From NCBI GenBank assembly GCA_005885025.1, contig VAYC01000170.1:1-6362 (forward strand): a DNA stretch of 6,362 bases, given 5' to 3'. The notes below the pieces were generated by a model. It worked only from the letters and a program-made list of their open reading frames with translations, had not been told where the DNA came from and did no database searches. This document shows positions 5,311-6,362 of the stretch, in pieces. The translations under genes and the position numbers were made by a program. How positions within the stretch are numbered: position 1 is the first letter of the stretch; the number at the start of each line of letters is the position of its first letter. Source of the DNA: Actinomycetota bacterium. GTDB taxonomy: Bacteria > Actinomycetota > UBA4738.

Positions 5311-6362
5311 GACCTCGCTGGTGGTCCATCCATCGAGACGAGCGCGGAGCGACGCTGGCGTTCGTGGCCGTGATCATCTTCGTCCTCCTCGGAGTCCTCG
5401 CCCTGTCGGCCGACTTCGGTGCCCTCTACGTGGACCGCCGGCGCATGGTCAACGCCGCCGATGCCGCGGCGCTCTCGGCGGCGCTCACATACGCAAAGAA
5501 GGACGCGGTGTGTGGAACCAACGACGCACCGGCGAAGACGCAGGCGGACTCCCTGGCGACGGCGAATACATCGACGGCTACGCCGGGTGACAGCAAGAGT
5601 CAGAACCCCTTTGTGACCGACTGTGGGCACAAGCGCGTCACGGTGACGTACCACCTGGAGCACAAGTACCTCTTCGCCGGCGCGATCGGGTTCGACTCGA
5701 CGCCCGTCGTGGCCAGGGCGACGGGGCACTGGGGGCCGGCGGGAGGGGCCGGCGGCGTCCTCCCGGTGATGGTCAGCTCGGGAAGATTGACCAACTGCGA
5801 CATTCCGAACCCCACGGGGACCACGGACTGCTACTTCTACGTGAACAACGGAGGATCGGGCTACGGCACCGCCTCGTGGGCGCTGCTGAACGTGCAGCCC
5901 ACGTGTGCGCAAGCTCAGTACGGGTGGAACGTCAGCGTCTCCCAGTGCTCCCAGAAGGTGTCCAACCCCAACCCCACCTACAACTGTCCGGGCTGGGGCG
6001 ACAGCTCACTCCGGGATCTCATCCTCAACGGCTCCGGAAACCTGACCGTGGACCCAAGTGGGCACACGTATGTGTGCCTGGTGAGCGGCCAGCACGTACC
6101 GACGTTCAGGGATATCCAGGGGCTCGCGGGCAAGGTCAGGCTCTTCCCCGTGAACGATCCGAATGGGCAGATCAAGAAAGGCGGTGTTCTCTGTCCGCCT
6201 CCCAACTGCAGCCCTGACTTCTGGGACATCATCGGATTCATCCAGATGCGGATCATCGAGGTGTTGAGGGGCGGTCCCAACCCGAATTGGCCCGCCCAGT
6301 GTCTTGCCCTGGGGGTTCCGGACTCGAATGCCTGGTGCATGCACGCGACGTGGCTCGGCTAC
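5301..6362 (+). CDS. TadG-like pilus assembly protein (3' end beyond window)
   Basis: From the ATG at 5301 the frame is open for 354 codons to the right edge with no stop, so the gene is partial. A second ATG at 5307 would give an ATGA overlap with tadE; AAGGG at 5286-5290 favours 5301. The N-terminus HRDERGATLAFVAVIIFVLLGVLALSADFGALYVDRRRMVNAADAAALSAA (split here only for description: leader to about 18, helix about 19-37, then a helical stalk to about 64) is the Tad N-terminal domain shared by TadE/TadG-like proteins. The rest lies outside the membrane. VLPVMVSSGRL (about 153-163) follows a glycine-rich hinge (146-152). The ectodomain is rich in Asn, Gly, Pro, Trp and Tyr and carries twelve cysteines in the visible part (residues 71 to 346). 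I see no von Willebrand MIDAS motif in the visible part. The likely role is a pilus-associated envelope protein. The function of the cysteine-rich portion is unknown. Confidence 0.87.
   Translation, partial: MRMRPRWWSIHRDERGATLAFVAVIIFVLLGVLALSADFGALYVDRRRMVNAADAAALSAALTYAKKDAVCGTNDAPAKTQADSLATANTSTATPGDSKSQNPFVTDCGHKRVTVTYHLEHKYLFAGAIGFDSTPVVARATGHWGPAGGAGGVLPVMVSSGRLTNCDIPNPTGTTDCYFYVNNGGSGYGTASWALLNVQPTCAQAQYGWNVSVSQCSQKVSNPNPTYNCPGWGDSSLRDLILNGSGNLTVDPSGHTYVCLVSGQHVPTFRDIQGLAGKVRLFPVNDPNGQIKKGGVLCPPPNCSPDFWDIIGFIQMRIIEVLRGGPNPNWPAQCLALGVPDSNAWCMHATWLGY

Noticed and set aside
5321..5616. Plus-strand ORFs of 89 and 65 codons inside the TadG-like gene
   Set aside because: They are in other frames. 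The frame from 5301 is continuous and carries the Tad N-terminal motif.
5172..5912. Minus-strand 246-codon ORF opposite tadE/tadG
   Set aside because: It is Arg/Val/His-rich with no recognisable motifs and is antisense to two well-supported genes. It is a shadow.

Overview
The window is GC-rich DNA that looks like chromosome from a high-GC Gram-positive lineage, most likely Actinomycetota. The grounds are NarL/LuxR-type response regulators with GTG starts, a Flp pilin with an actinobacterial-looking class III leader, a near-complete anti-Shine-Dalgarno match, and dense shadow ORFs on both strands. I cannot name a genus. No rRNA, tRNA, CRISPR array, insertion sequence or phage gene is visible.

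Layout. (1) Positions 1-1242, plus strand: the 3' end of one LuxR-family response regulator, then a complete second one (238 aa) whose receiver domain has lost its phospho-acceptor aspartate. The 82-bp gap between them holds a cluster of TAC(C/N)-type half-sites that looks like an operator. (2) Positions 1295-4317, minus strand: two large polytopic membrane proteins (486 and 521 aa) sharing an ATGA overlap, so almost certainly one operon. Both have the layout of GT-C-type glycosyltransferase-like proteins: an acidic motif just after the first membrane helix, many helices, and a C-terminal soluble domain. The operon converges on the regulator gene with a 52-bp gap. (3) Positions 4318-4553: a divergent intergenic region with an AT-rich TACGTA-AAAC-TACGTA element, an 8-bp inverted repeat and a foldable pilin leader. 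(4) Positions 4554-6362, plus strand: a Flp pilin (68 aa), a TadE-like pseudopilin (138 aa) and a TadG-like protein (354 codons visible, open at the right edge). This is the structural subunit part of a Tad/Flp pilus locus.

How the parts may work together. The pilin and the TadE/TadG-like proteins would be processed or inserted at the membrane and assembled into a Tad-type surface appendage. Its ATPase, platform and prepilin peptidase are not in the window. The two membrane proteins could modify the envelope or the appendage with sugars, but only their position supports that link. The regulators are the natural candidates to control the flanking promoters. The most notable points are the aspartate-less receiver, the operator-like elements upstream of the regulator and in the pilin divergent region, and a leader hairpin that would cover part of the very strong pilin ribosome-binding site.
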